In this document: positions 24,991 through 33,844 of the stretch, piece by piece
Layout of the letters: every line of letters begins with the position of its first letter
How positions within the stretch are numbered: the stretch's first letter is position 1
DNA from: Minicystis rosea
GTDB lineage: Bacteria > Myxococcota_A > Polyangia > Polyangiales > Polyangiaceae
Assembly: GCA_001931535.1 (NCBI GenBank)
Contig: CP016211.1
Span: 13,252,377 to 13,316,376, forward strand
Direction: 5' to 3'
Length of the DNA: 64,000 nt
Position numbers and translations under genes: made by a program
Notes under the pieces: model-generated
What the model was told of the DNA's origin: nothing
Databases searched by the model: none
What the model saw: only the letters and a program-made list of their open reading frames with translations

Positions 24991-27900
24991 ATGGCGCTCT
25001 CCCGACCTCTCGCCCAGCGCCGCCTGCAGCAGCACGAGGCCCGCTTCGGCGCGCGGCATGTCGACTTCGCCGCGCACGCGGCGCTCCCGGTGGTGCTGGA
25101 CCCGCGCCTCGTGCACCTGCTCCGCATCAACTTCTTCCTCGACGCCGACGACCCGCTCCCCTGGACCGCGGAGACGGACCTCCTCTTCTCTCCCATCTGC
25201 ACCGATCTCGGCGACGGCCTCTACGAGATCGAGGCGACCACCCGCACGCTGCTGCTGGAGCGTCTGGCGGCGTCGGAGCACGGTGAGCGGCGCATCGGCG
25301 AGGTGGCGAACCTCCTGTGGGTCTACCTCCACAGGCGCCCGGCGCCGTGGGCCCATGAGCCCGGGCTCGAGCGAGCCCAGGAGCTGACCGCGCTCCAGCT
25401 GCTCGATCCCGGGGAGTGCGAGCGCTGGCTGTCGCGTGCGGAGGTGGCGGTGAGCGGCGATGCGGTCGCGGAGCGGCCGTGGTTCGTGGCGATGCGGCGG
25501 AAGCTGGAGCCGATGCAGGCCGTCGCCGCACGGAAGAAGGAGGGATGGCCGCGCTTCAACGGCCGACGCGTGCTGGTCGTCGGCACGGGCACGGAAGGGC
25601 TACGCGGAGAGCTGCAGTGGATGAGCCAGGCCCTCGGCGCCGCTCTGGCCCGGGCCGGCTTCGGGCTGGTGGGCGGCGGATGGCCGGGGGTCGATCGCGT
25701 GGTTGCGGAGAGCTACGTGACAACAGCGAGGGAGATCGACAGTACCGATGGCCACCTCGAACATGTGCGGACTGCCGGATCGCCATCCTTCTCCAGCGGC
25801 ACGGTCACCTTCGTCCCGGACCAGCGGCTCATAGACGCCACCCTTGAACGCGCGGACGCGGTCGTGCTCATCGGCGGGCGAGAATGGACCATGAGAACCT
25901 TCGAGCGCGCCCTGGCCCTCGGCAAGCGCGTCTTTCCCGTTGCCGGCACGGGAGGCAGCGCCGCGAAGGCGCTCGAGAATCTGAGGTCGCAGCCCAACGC
26001 GGACACCGAGCTACTCGACGCGCTCGACGGACCCATACGAGCCTCCGGACGCGCCGAACTGCTCGCCGCGCGGCTGATCGAGCTGCTGAACCGGCAGCAG
26101 GAGGAGGAGCTGAAGATGTCGGTCAATGGCACCATGCCGCAGGCGTTCCCGTTTACCAGGTTCCGCGCCGAGGGTTTCGCAGACCTCGATCCGGTTGAGG
26201 CCAATGGCCTGACCCTGCTGGAAACGCTGCGCGGGCCAACCGACGCGCGCAAGTCTGCCCTCATCGCCGCGCTCCAGTTGCTCGGCTTTCTACTTGATCA
26301 CGGAGAGACCGGCTTCGGGCCGCCGTTGCAGCAAGTGACGCCGGTGCCCTTCGGTCCGGATCACGCAGGCGCACTCGGGAGCACTCCCGTCGTCATCAGC
26401 GCCGACGTCGTTGTTGCGCCGGAGCATTACAAATCCGTGCGCGGGGTTCCGGCCGTCCTCTCGCTCGATACCATCGGCATCACCCTCTGCCTCAACTGGG
26501 GTGGGACATTCCCGGGGAGCACGATCCGGCGGTTCGTGGTCGGAACCGGCCGTGATTTCGCGACGGGAGAGCGTACAATTCCCGAGATCCAGGATCTCCA
26601 CCTCGGCGTGTACATCCTGGTGGCGATGATCAGCTCGGTGCTCGCCGCTGCGCGAGCCCCTCGGCCGACCGGCATGCCGAAACCGGCGCTCGGCGAACGC
26701 GAGCAGCGCATCGTGGACGTCGTGGTGGCGTACGCGCTCAAGAACGGCCAAGCGACTCCAAATGCCGAGGTCTTCCTGAGCTTTCCGCGCGGTAAGGCGG
26801 AAAAGGAAGCGGTGCAAGCCGCCGTCGAAAGCCTCGTGCGCCAGCGCCATCTGCAGCAGGCTGGCGAGGGGCCGAACGGCGAGGCGCTCATCCCGACGCT
26901 CGCCGGCTTGATGGCCTCCGCACACGCGGACGAGGTGGCGGGGGTGGCCGAACGGCTACTCGACTACCTGGTGTACCGGGCCGGCAAGGAGCGCGGGCGA
27001 TTTACGCACTACACGCTCCACGATCTCGAGCTCGCCAACGTCATCGGCCATGATCAGCTCTCGCTCGCGCGGGTCGTGATCGCGTTCTTCCGATTGGGGG
27101 CTGGGACCGGGACCGTTTGGGAAGTCCGGCCTGACATCGCGGAGTTGCGCGACATCGAGGGCATCCGTGGCCTCCTGGATAGGTGCGTGCGGCTCCACGG
27201 GGAAGAGGAGGCGACGAGAGCTGTCGCCAGCGAAACCGCGCGGGAGCCTACCTCGACCGGCACCCATCGGACCGACGTCCTCCTCGTCACCGTCACCAAG
27301 ATCGAAACCCAGGCCGTCCTCGCCGCCGCTGACGCCCCCTCGCCGCCCGCCGAGCACATCGACGGCCGCGTCTACTTCGACCTCGGCGACATCAACGGCG
27401 CCCGCGTCCGCCTCACCCGCTGCGAAATGGGCACCTCCACCCTCGGCGGCGCTCAGCAGGCCATCGCCAAGGCCGTCGCTGCCCTCTCGCCGTCGGCCGT
27501 CGTCATGGTCGGCATCGCGTTCGGCATCGCCGAGGGCAAGCAGAGCCTCGGCGACATCCTCGTCACCGAGCAGCTCCGCCTCTATGATCTCGCGCGCGTC
27601 GGCACTCACGAGGGCAAGGCTCACATCGTCCTGCGTGGCGACAAACCGCACGCCTCTCCCAGCCTCATCAACCTCTACAAGAGCGCCGACCTCACCTGGA
27701 ACGGCGCCGCCGTCCGGTTCGGCACCGTCCTCTCGGGCGACAAGCTCGTCGACAACCTCGATTACCGCGATCAGCTTCGCGGCTTCGAGCCCGAGGCGAT
27801 CGGCGGCGAGATGGAGGGCGCCGGGCTCTACGTGGCGTGCCACGAGGCCAAGGTCGACTGGATCCTCATCAAGGCCATCTGCGACTGGGCGGACGGCAAG

Positions 27901-28005
27901 AAGGGGCGGGACAAGGACGCGCGGCAGGCCCTCGCGGCCAAGAACGCCGCCGAGTTCGCGCTGCACGCCCTGCGATTCGTGAAGGTGGACTGGAAGCGCG
28001 GCTGA
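24991..28005 (+). CDS. MoxR/vWA-associated protein fused to SLOG, winged-helix and PNP-like domains
   Basis: 1004 residues with at least four modules. Residues 1-165 (RRLQQHEARFGARHVDFAAH, LRINFFLDADDPLPW, RPAPWAHEPGLERAQELTAL) match the N-terminal region shared by third components of vWA/MoxR systems. Residues ~190-370 are a SLOG (DprA/LOG-type) Rossmann domain: RRVLVVGTGTEGLRG, GLVGGGWPGVDRVVAESY and ADAVVLIGG. SLOG domains bind nucleotide-type signals, as in Thoeris ThsA. Residues 376-565 are unrecognised, ~567-740 look like tandem winged helices, and 759-1000 are a PNP/nucleosidase domain: VTKIETQAVL, VVMVGIAFGIAEGKQSLGDI, IGGEMEGAGLYVA and IKAICDWADGKKG. A strong AGGAGG precedes an in-frame ATG at 26116 (M376), so a shorter second product is possible. 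Predicted: nucleotide-signal-gated nucleotide-depleting effector. Confidence 0.8.
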   Translation: MALSRPLAQRRLQQHEARFGARHVDFAAHAALPVVLDPRLVHLLRINFFLDADDPLPWTAETDLLFSPICTDLGDGLYEIEATTRTLLLERLAASEHGERRIGEVANLLWVYLHRRPAPWAHEPGLERAQELTALQLLDPGECERWLSRAEVAVSGDAVAERPWFVAMRRKLEPMQAVAARKKEGWPRFNGRRVLVVGTGTEGLRGELQWMSQALGAALARAGFGLVGGGWPGVDRVVAESYVTTAREIDSTDGHLEHVRTAGSPSFSSGTVTFVPDQRLIDATLERADAVVLIGGREWTMRTFERALALGKRVFPVAGTGGSAAKALENLRSQPNADTELLDALDGPIRASGRAELLAARLIELLNRQQEEELKMSVNGTMPQAFPFTRFRAEGFADLDPVEANGLTLLETLRGPTDARKSALIAALQLLGFLLDHGETGFGPPLQQVTPVPFGPDHAGALGSTPVVISADVVVAPEHYKSVRGVPAVLSLDTIGITLCLNWGGTFPGSTIRRFVVGTGRDFATGERTIPEIQDLHLGVYILVAMISSVLAAARAPRPTGMPKPALGEREQRIVDVVVAYALKNGQATPNAEVFLSFPRGKAEKEAVQAAVESLVRQRHLQQAGEGPNGEALIPTLAGLMASAHADEVAGVAERLLDYLVYRAGKERGRFTHYTLHDLELANVIGHDQLSLARVVIAFFRLGAGTGTVWEVRPDIAELRDIEGIRGLLDRCVRLHGEEEATRAVASETAREPTSTGTHRTDVLLVTVTKIETQAVLAAADAPSPPAEHIDGRVYFDLGDINGARVRLTRCEMGTSTLGGAQQAIAKAVAALSPSAVVMVGIAFGIAEGKQSLGDILVTEQLRLYDLARVGTHEGKAHIVLRGDKPHASPSLINLYKSADLTWNGAAVRFGTVLSGDKLVDNLDYRDQLRGFEPEAIGGEMEGAGLYVACHEAKVDWILIKAICDWADGKKGRDKDARQALAAKNAAEFALHALRFVKVDWKRG

Positions 28006-28324
28006 AGCTCCAGGCGAACGAGGAAAACCGGAAATCGATTCTCCCGCACGGAACTCCCACCAGGCCTGCGTCGATGAGGAGGTATGCGCCTCCGATTCGA
28101 CCAGCTCGGCAAGCAGATCGGCCGGCACGCCCTCGGTCCCTCCGGGCCCACGGTCGCGCACGACGAAATCGTGCCAGACGCCCATCACGCCGATCTCTCG
28201 CACGAGCCCGATCCCGCGCGCGGCGCCGAGCGCGATCGGCTCGGCCTCGTGGGGCGAATCGCGTACGTCCTCTGCCTCATCGAGATCTGGGGCGCGACCT
28301 CGGACGCTGCCCCTGCGCCCGTAC

Positions 28325-28730
28325 GTGCAGCAACGCTTGGCAGACGCGGAGATCGAGCGGACCATGCTCGCCCGGCGCGTGGAACTGCGTGATGTGCTCG
28401 CGGCAGCGCCCGAGCCGAAGCCCGAGACCCCTGACTTCGGCGCGAAGCGCGCCAACATCGCCGCGCGCCGCAGCCGTCTCGTCCAGGCGGTAACCGCCGG
28501 CAAGCTCGCTCTGGGACGACATCGACGCCGCGGTGCGCGAGCTTGATGCCGAGTTGGCGGACGTGGAGACGGCCGCCGCGGAGCACGCCGCGCGCTCCAC
28601 CGGCGATACCGTCGAGGCCCGGCGGGCGGCGCTGGGGGTGGTCGGTGGGCAGGACTGGTGCCGGGCGAGCGGCGCACCGTGTTGGCGCTCCTCGCCGAGC
28701 GCATCGTGATGACCGTCGACCGGAGATCTA
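28325..28730 (+). pseudogene. Decayed serine-recombinase-like C-terminal coiled coil
   Basis: Two plus-strand frames carry QQRLADAEIERTMLARRVEL, AKRANIAARRSRLVQAVTAG, then in a shifted frame ELDAELADVETAAAEHAARS and LLAERIVMTVDR. The pattern (zinc-ribbon-less coiled coil with RR.RL..A...G and D.EL..LE, then LL...V..I.VD) resembles the tail of large serine recombinases. It has at least one frameshift and no catalytic domain. Its position between the last defence gene and tRNA-His fits a decayed integration enzyme of the island. The identification is by pattern only. The flanking stretches 28006-28320 and 28735-29040 hold no gene I can support, apart from the hairpin listed separately. Confidence 0.4.
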
Positions 28731-28976
28731 GGTCACCTGGCGGGACGCCTTCGGCCTCTCCACGTCCGTCGCGTCGGTGCGGCCCGAGCTCATGACGCGG
28801 CTCTCGGACGCCGCCCCTGCCAGCGAGGCGACCGCCCCCGCGGCCCCTCGAACCCGGAGCCGTGCGGCTAAGCGGACGCGCGTCGTCGTGCGTCCCGCGG
28901 CTTAGCCTCGCGGCTGCGTGTTCGGTCTGGCACTTCCCTGCTGAACATGCCGATCATGTCGGCTGCGAAAGCCCGC

Positions 28977-29004
28977 GAGGCGCAATCCTAACGGATTGCG
29001 CCTC
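28977..29004. repeat. Perfect 12-bp inverted repeat (hairpin)
   Basis: GAGGCGCAATCC, a 4-nt loop TAAC, and the exact complement GGATTGCGCCTC. No T run follows on either strand, so it is not a classical intrinsic terminator. It lies between the recombinase relic and tRNA-His and could be a terminator, a recombination core or a repeat-element remnant. Confidence 0.7.
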
Positions 29005-29044
29005 TGACCGTCCGCAAGAACCGCCACGGCGTCCTGCGCGCAGC

Positions 29045-29401
29045 TCACTGCTCGCCGCGCCTCCGACGCTCGGCCTCAACGCCGACAAGCAGCGCGGGCT
29101 CAACGCGCGCTTCGGGCGCGTCGTCTACCAGTCCTGAGAGGGCAGTGAGCATCACACGGGCGGCACGCGTGTCGCCGGCGGCCATCGCTCGCGCGAGGGC
29201 ATCGGCGAGGGCGCGCCCCACGTCGGCGCGGATGCTGGTGACTGGTGCGCCGCTGCTAGCCTCGGGCACCGCCGTCCCGCTCAGGAGCGTCGTGTCGGAG
29301 CCGCCGAGCAGGGCAGGGGCATCGCCCGTCGGGGCGTGGTCACCACCGCCCGTCGTGGACCCCACTTTGGACCCCGCAGGCTCCGGGGCCCCTTCCTTCA
29401 C
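29045..29401 (-). CDS. Hypothetical protein next to tRNA-His
   Basis: Minus-strand frame; the GTG at 29401 gives 118 residues. The first half is low-complexity Gly/Ser/Pro. The second half, SIRADVGRALADALARAMAA, GDTRAARVMLTALSGLVDD, is a plausible amphipathic helical pair and ends ERRRRGEQ. The frame stays open upstream through the tRNA, so the true start is unclear, and in sequence this rich in GC an open frame of this size can occur by chance. The helical half looks more protein-like than the rest. No function can be assigned. Confidence 0.35.
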   Translation of the reverse strand: MKEGAPEPAGSKVGSTTGGGDHAPTGDAPALLGGSDTTLLSGTAVPEASSGAPVTSIRADVGRALADALARAMAAGDTRAARVMLTALSGLVDDAPEARVEPALLVGVEAERRRRGEQ

Positions 29402-29447
29402 CTCGCCCGTCGCGTTGCTTTCCTCAACGCTTCCGGCGGCTTCTGCT

Positions 29448-29524
29448 TGGGGTGAGTAACGGGGATCGAACCCGCGACAACTGGAACCACAATCCAGCGC
29501 TCTACCAACTGAGCTATACCCACC
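29448..29524 (-). tRNA. tRNA-His (GTG anticodon)
   Basis: On the minus strand the 5' acceptor strand GTGGGTA pairs with TACTCAC (one G-T). An extra 5' G opposite C73, the identity mark of tRNA-His, is present, and CCA is encoded. The D loop has AGCTCAGTTGGTAGAGC, the anticodon arm CTGGATTGTGGTTCCAG with GTG, and the T arm GCGGGTTCGATCCCCGT. It marks the boundary between the defence island and the flanking chromosome and is a plausible integration site. Confidence 0.95.
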
Positions 29525-29589
29525 GTACCGTCTGCCCTTTCGGGCACGCGGGAACGGCATCATACTCACCCAGCGACGGATCGCAACCA

Positions 29590-30672
29590 TCACCGTACGG
29601 GCGACGTCGCTTCGGTAACCTGCACCGGCCCGGCGGCCTCGACCGCCTCGCGGATCTGTTCGACGGCCTCGGCGTGGCGCGGGCCGACCTCGCTGCTCGG
29701 CGCGGGGGCGGGCGAGCCCAGCGCGCCTTGGATGGCGGCGGCCATCGAGGCTTCGATGGCTGGGAGATCGTAGCCGCCCTCCAAAACGAGGCCGATCCGG
29801 CCGCCGGCGGTCGCGTCGGCCACGTCGCGGAGGGCGCGCGCCATCCAGCCGTAGCCGACGTCGGTCAGCAGCATCGAGGCCAGGGGATCGCGCGCGTGGC
29901 CGTCGAAGCCGGCCGACACCAGCACGAGCTCGGGCGCGTAGCGATGCAGGGCGGGCAGGACGATCTCGTCGAACGCCAGCCGGTACACCGCGTCGTTCGA
30001 GGACGCGGGGAGAGGGATGTTGAGCGTGTAGCCGCGCCCGCGACCCTCGCCGATCTCGCGCGCCGCGCCCGTGCCCGGGTAGAGCGGCGACTCGTGCAGC
30101 GACACGAAGAGCACGCGATCGTCGGTCCAGAAGATGTCCTGCGTTCCGTTGCCGTGGTGCACGTCCCAGTCGACGATGGCCACGCGCGAGAGGCCGCGCG
30201 CGAGCGCTGCATAGGCGGCGAGGGCCACGTTGTTCAGGAGACAGAAGCCCATGCCCTGATGGCGCGTCGCGTGGTGACCGGGCGGACGAAGCAGCGCCAC
30301 GCCTTGCTTCGGATCGCCTTCGCCCGCGGCGACGAGCGCTTCGGCCAGCGCGATCGCCCCACCCGCGGCGCGTCGCGCCGCCGCGAGCGACGCGGGCGCG
30401 AGGTACGTGTCGGCGTCGAGCGACGCGTAATGCCCTTCGAGCTTTTTGAGCTCGGCAAGGTAGGCCGCGTCATGCGCGGCGAGGATTTCGGCGTCGGTCG
30501 CGTCGCGCGGCGCGAGCGCCACCACTTGCGCGCCGGCGCTCTCGCATCGAGCGAGGCCGCGTCGCGCGGCCTCGAGACGCTCCGGTCGCTCGGGGTGATA
30601 GCCGCGCGAGCGATGCTCGAAGAAGAGCGGATCGAAGGCCAGGTACAGCGAAGAATTGCGGGGGTCGGGCAT
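29590..30672 (-). CDS. Histone deacetylase-family amidohydrolase
   Basis: 360 residues from ATG 30672 (MPDPRNSSLYLAFDP); a longer frame upstream would run into the divergent promoter region. Zinc-dependent HDAC/acetylpolyamine amidohydrolase motifs are complete: YHPERPERL, LLRPPGHHATRHQGMGFCLL (the catalytic His-His pair), VAIVDWDVHHGNGTQDIF (zinc Asp and His), SAGFDGHARDPL (second zinc Asp) and VLEGGYDL. It probably removes acetyl groups from a small molecule, acetylpolyamine or protein lysine; substrate not predictable. It is divergent from the MXAN_5187-like gene, with a 129-bp shared promoter region. Confidence 0.9.
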   Translation of the reverse strand: MPDPRNSSLYLAFDPLFFEHRSRGYHPERPERLEAARRGLARCESAGAQVVALAPRDATDAEILAAHDAAYLAELKKLEGHYASLDADTYLAPASLAAARRAAGGAIALAEALVAAGEGDPKQGVALLRPPGHHATRHQGMGFCLLNNVALAAYAALARGLSRVAIVDWDVHHGNGTQDIFWTDDRVLFVSLHESPLYPGTGAAREIGEGRGRGYTLNIPLPASSNDAVYRLAFDEIVLPALHRYAPELVLVSAGFDGHARDPLASMLLTDVGYGWMARALRDVADATAGGRIGLVLEGGYDLPAIEASMAAAIQGALGSPAPAPSSEVGPRHAEAVEQIREAVEAAGPVQVTEATSPVR

Positions 30673-30801
30673 CGTCGGTGAGACCACGGTCACGGCTTCG
30701 TTCGGATGTTGTGAGCCGACCTTTGCGGATGGTACCGTCGACTGGGGCAACGGGCGGATGTCGCTTCCGCTCGCTCCTGGCTCAAAGGAGGCCAGCACCG
30801 C

Positions 30802-32247
30802 ATGCGCGGAAAGCTCATCGCCGTCTTCGCCTTCGTCGTGCTCGTCGTCGGAGGGCTATCATACGCGCTCACGAGGGCGACTTTAGGCGATCTGTCCACC
30901 CCCGGCGAGACGCCGCGCGCGTTGGCGGGCGCGTCCGCCCAGCTTCAGGTCGACGGCCTCGTCCTCGAGCGCTGGCTGGCCAACGAGGTGGCCAACCCGA
31001 AGCTCCGCGAGCCCTACAACGCCGGCACCGAGTCGGCCCGCTTCGAGGGGGCGCGGCAAAACGCCGACAAACTGCGGGAAGCCGCGGTCAAGACGCCCGA
31101 GCTCGCTGCCCTCAGCATCCAGCTCGTGGCCATCGTGGACCGGAACGGGAAGGTCCTGGCCCGCAACGGCTCGGCCCTCATGCGGGGGGACGACCTCGGC
31201 GGTGTCTACCCGGCCCTCAAGGAGACCCTGAAGAAGGGCGGCACCGGCTCGGACGTGTGGGTCAGCCGGGCGCGCAACGAGCAGATGCTCGCCTCCTACG
31301 CCGACATCCGCGAGGCCGATGGCAGCATCATCGGCGCCGTGGTCGTGGGGACGGCGCTCAACGACGAGCGGCTCACCGTCGCCAGCGACAAGACCAGCGG
31401 GCGCATGATCGCGGCCGCGGTCCGTGACGGCGACAAGCTCGAGCTGGTCGCGAAGTCGAACGGCGTCACCCCCGATCTCGTCGCGGCGCTCACCGCCGCC
31501 CCCGCCAAGGATGGCGCGTTCCAAGCGCTCTCGACCGGCCAGGTCGTCGATCTCGGCGGCCTCCCGCGCGACTACGTGGCCTCGGCCCGCGCGCTCGAAG
31601 GCTACGGCACCGGGCGTCGCCTCGTGCTCGTGAGCATGATGAAGCTCTCCGCGCCCGCCATCCTCTCGGGCCTCGTGTGGCCGGCCTTCGGGGCCACGTT
31701 GATGGGCCTCATCCTCGTGATCGTCGGCGCGTACTTCCTCGACAGCTACTTGTCGCGGCCCATCTCCGAGATCGAGGACGGCCTGCTCGCCATCATGAAC
31801 GGCCGCACCGATCGTCGCTTCGAGATCGAGCACGCGGAGCTCGGTGGCCTCGTGTTCCGCCTCAACTCGCTGCTCAACCAGCTCTTCGGCGTGCAGGAGG
31901 ACGAGACCGACGATCAGGGCCGCCCCTCGCGCGCCCCCGCGGCCTCTTCGTTCTCCGACGCGCTCGAGGTCGACGAGCGCATGGCCTCCATGGCCGCGGA
32001 CGAGGTCGCCGACGCCGGCGCCCTCCGCGACGAGCCGCAGGAGACCTACTACCGCCGCATCTTCGACGAGTACATCACGGCCAAGCGCGGCCTCGGTGAT
32101 CCCGTCGATCACATCGCGTTCCCCGCCTTCGTCGAGCGCATCATGGCGAGCGAGAAGGAGATGGGCGAAAAGCACGGCAAGCCCGTGCGCTACAAGGTCG
32201 AGGTCCGCGGCCGCGAGGTCGTCCTCCTCGCCGTCCCGCTCGGCTGA
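30802..32247 (+). CDS. MXAN_5187-like membrane receptor (periplasmic sensor, HAMP-like, conserved C-domain)
   Basis: 481 residues. There is an N-terminal membrane segment (GKLIAVFAFVVLVVGGLSYA), a ~260-residue extracytoplasmic sensor region with a cache-like core (VAIVDRNGKVLARNGSAL, GAVVVGTALNDERL), a second membrane segment (FGATLMGLILVIVGAYFL) and a HAMP-like start (SRPISEIEDGLLAIMNGR). The C-terminal domain YYRRIFDEYITAKRGLGDPV, DHIAFPAFVERI is the one named after Myxococcus MXAN_5187. It is probably a signalling receptor without an enzymatic output domain. The start ATG 30802 follows CAAAGGAGG. Confidence 0.8.
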   Translation: MRGKLIAVFAFVVLVVGGLSYALTRATLGDLSTPGETPRALAGASAQLQVDGLVLERWLANEVANPKLREPYNAGTESARFEGARQNADKLREAAVKTPELAALSIQLVAIVDRNGKVLARNGSALMRGDDLGGVYPALKETLKKGGTGSDVWVSRARNEQMLASYADIREADGSIIGAVVVGTALNDERLTVASDKTSGRMIAAAVRDGDKLELVAKSNGVTPDLVAALTAAPAKDGAFQALSTGQVVDLGGLPRDYVASARALEGYGTGRRLVLVSMMKLSAPAILSGLVWPAFGATLMGLILVIVGAYFLDSYLSRPISEIEDGLLAIMNGRTDRRFEIEHAELGGLVFRLNSLLNQLFGVQEDETDDQGRPSRAPAASSFSDALEVDERMASMAADEVADAGALRDEPQETYYRRIFDEYITAKRGLGDPVDHIAFPAFVERIMASEKEMGEKHGKPVRYKVEVRGREVVLLAVPLG

Positions 32248-32372
32248 TCTCGGGCGACCGCCCCCCAAAGACCAATCCCACCTTCGCGAAGGCCTCGCCC
32301 CGCTGTTCAAACGGCGGCCGCGAGGCCTTCGCCGCTGTTGCCTGCATCACGAACGTCGTCGATGCTCACGGC

Positions 32373-33713
32373 ATGCCTTCGTTACCTCCCGGTCCTCGCT
32401 CCACGTTGATCTCGTCCTTCGATCTCGGCCTCGGCCCGGTCCACGCTCTCGCGCGGGCGCATGCCCGCTACGGTGATCCCTTCGCGCTGCCGACCTTCAA
32501 TGGCAGCTTGATCCTCACCGCCCGGCCCGAGCTCATCGGCGAGGTCCTCACCCAAAAGGACACCGAGCTGTTCGAGCCCTTCGCCGACGACACGCTCTCC
32601 CCCTTCTTCGGCACGCACTCGCTGCTCTTGATCAAAGGCGAGACGCACCGGCGCGAGCGGCGCCTCTTGATGCCGCCCTTCCACGGCGAGCGCATGCGGG
32701 CCTACGGCGCGACGATGGCCGAGGTCGCGCGCGAGGCCGTCGCCGCGCTCGCGCCGGGGCAGGCGTTCCGCGCCATCGATCTCGGCATGGAGATCTCGCT
32801 CGAGGTCATCGTCCGCGCGGTCTTCGGTGTCGAAGGACGCGCGCAGGTCGACGAGCACCTCGCGGCCTTGAAAGCGACGCTCGACGCCACCTCGCCGTTC
32901 TTCTTGTTCGGCAAGGCCTTCCAGCGAGCGCCCTTCGGCCTCGGACCTTGGGCGCGCTACGAAGCGAGCTCCGCGCGCGTCGATCGCTTGTTGTTCGATC
33001 AGATCGAGCGCGTGCGCCCGCGCGCCGCCGAGCGCACCGACATCCTCTCGCTCATGGTCGCGGCCCGCTACGACGATGGATCGAGCATGACACCGCAGCA
33101 GATCCGCGACGAGCTCCGCACCCTGCTCATCGCCGGCCACGAGACGACCGCGATCACCTTGGCCTGGGCCTTCGAGCTGATCCATCGCCACCCGCACGTG
33201 CGCGATCGCCTGCTCGCGGAGCTCGACGCCGCGGGTGACGCGCCCGACGAGCTGGCCAAGCTCCCCTATCTCACGGCCATCGTCGACGAGACGCTGCGCC
33301 TCCGCCCCGTCGTCGAAATGGTCGCCCGCAAGCTGCGCCGCCCGTGGACCTTCGCCGGCTACGATCTCCCCACGGGCGCCACGATCGCGCCCGCGATCTC
33401 GCTCGTCCACATGCGCCCGGATCTCTATCCCGATCCTCTCCAGTTCAAGCCGGAGCGCATGCTGGAGAAGAAGCCCGGTCCCTTCGAGTACATGCCTTTC
33501 GGCGGCGGCAACCGCCGTTGCCTCGGCGCCGCCATGTCGCACTACGAATCGTGCATCGTCCTCGCCACGGCGCTGCGCGGCTTCCGCTTCGCCCTCCGCG
33601 AGCCGGAGCCGGTGCCCTTCGCGCGGCGCACGTTCACCGTCGGCCCCAAGACGGGCGTGCGCATGGAGATGCTCGGCGTCCGCCGCGAGGCCGCCCTGCG
33701 AAACGTGGCCTGA
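32373..33713 (+). CDS. Cytochrome P450 (CYP110-like)
   Basis: 446 residues. The I-helix oxygen-activation motif is LLIAGHETTAITLAWAFELI, the ExxR motif is DETLRLRPVVEM, and the haem-thiolate loop FGGGNRRCLGAAM carries the Cys ligand. Early residues PPGPRSTLISSFDL and the sequence GETHRRERRLLMPPFHG fit CYP110-type bacterial P450s that hydroxylate fatty acids, alkanes or terpenes. There is no N-terminal anchor, so it is soluble. No ferredoxin or reductase gene is adjacent; electrons would come from elsewhere. Confidence 0.9.
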   Translation: MPSLPPGPRSTLISSFDLGLGPVHALARAHARYGDPFALPTFNGSLILTARPELIGEVLTQKDTELFEPFADDTLSPFFGTHSLLLIKGETHRRERRLLMPPFHGERMRAYGATMAEVAREAVAALAPGQAFRAIDLGMEISLEVIVRAVFGVEGRAQVDEHLAALKATLDATSPFFLFGKAFQRAPFGLGPWARYEASSARVDRLLFDQIERVRPRAAERTDILSLMVAARYDDGSSMTPQQIRDELRTLLIAGHETTAITLAWAFELIHRHPHVRDRLLAELDAAGDAPDELAKLPYLTAIVDETLRLRPVVEMVARKLRRPWTFAGYDLPTGATIAPAISLVHMRPDLYPDPLQFKPERMLEKKPGPFEYMPFGGGNRRCLGAAMSHYESCIVLATALRGFRFALREPEPVPFARRTFTVGPKTGVRMEMLGVRREAALRNVA

Positions 33714-33844
33714 TCCGACGCGCCCGCGGGACGGCCCCGTCCCGCGGGACGCCCTCCCCAGCAGAGGAACGGGCTCCTCCGTCGCGGCCACCGTCCCCGA
33801 CACCCTCTCGCGCCCCTGCCGCCCTCTGCTATAAGCCGCCCGCC

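Noticed and set aside
26956..28704. Long minus-strand open frame (582 codons) opposite the SLOG-PNP gene
   Set aside because: Its content mirrors the codons of the real gene on the plus strand and has no domain motif. The only part outside that gene, near 28000-28260, reads somewhat protein-like but cannot be assigned.
1..29400. Prophage
   Set aside because: No capsid, portal, terminase, tail or lysis genes; the contents are defence and conflict genes with transposon and recombinase relics.
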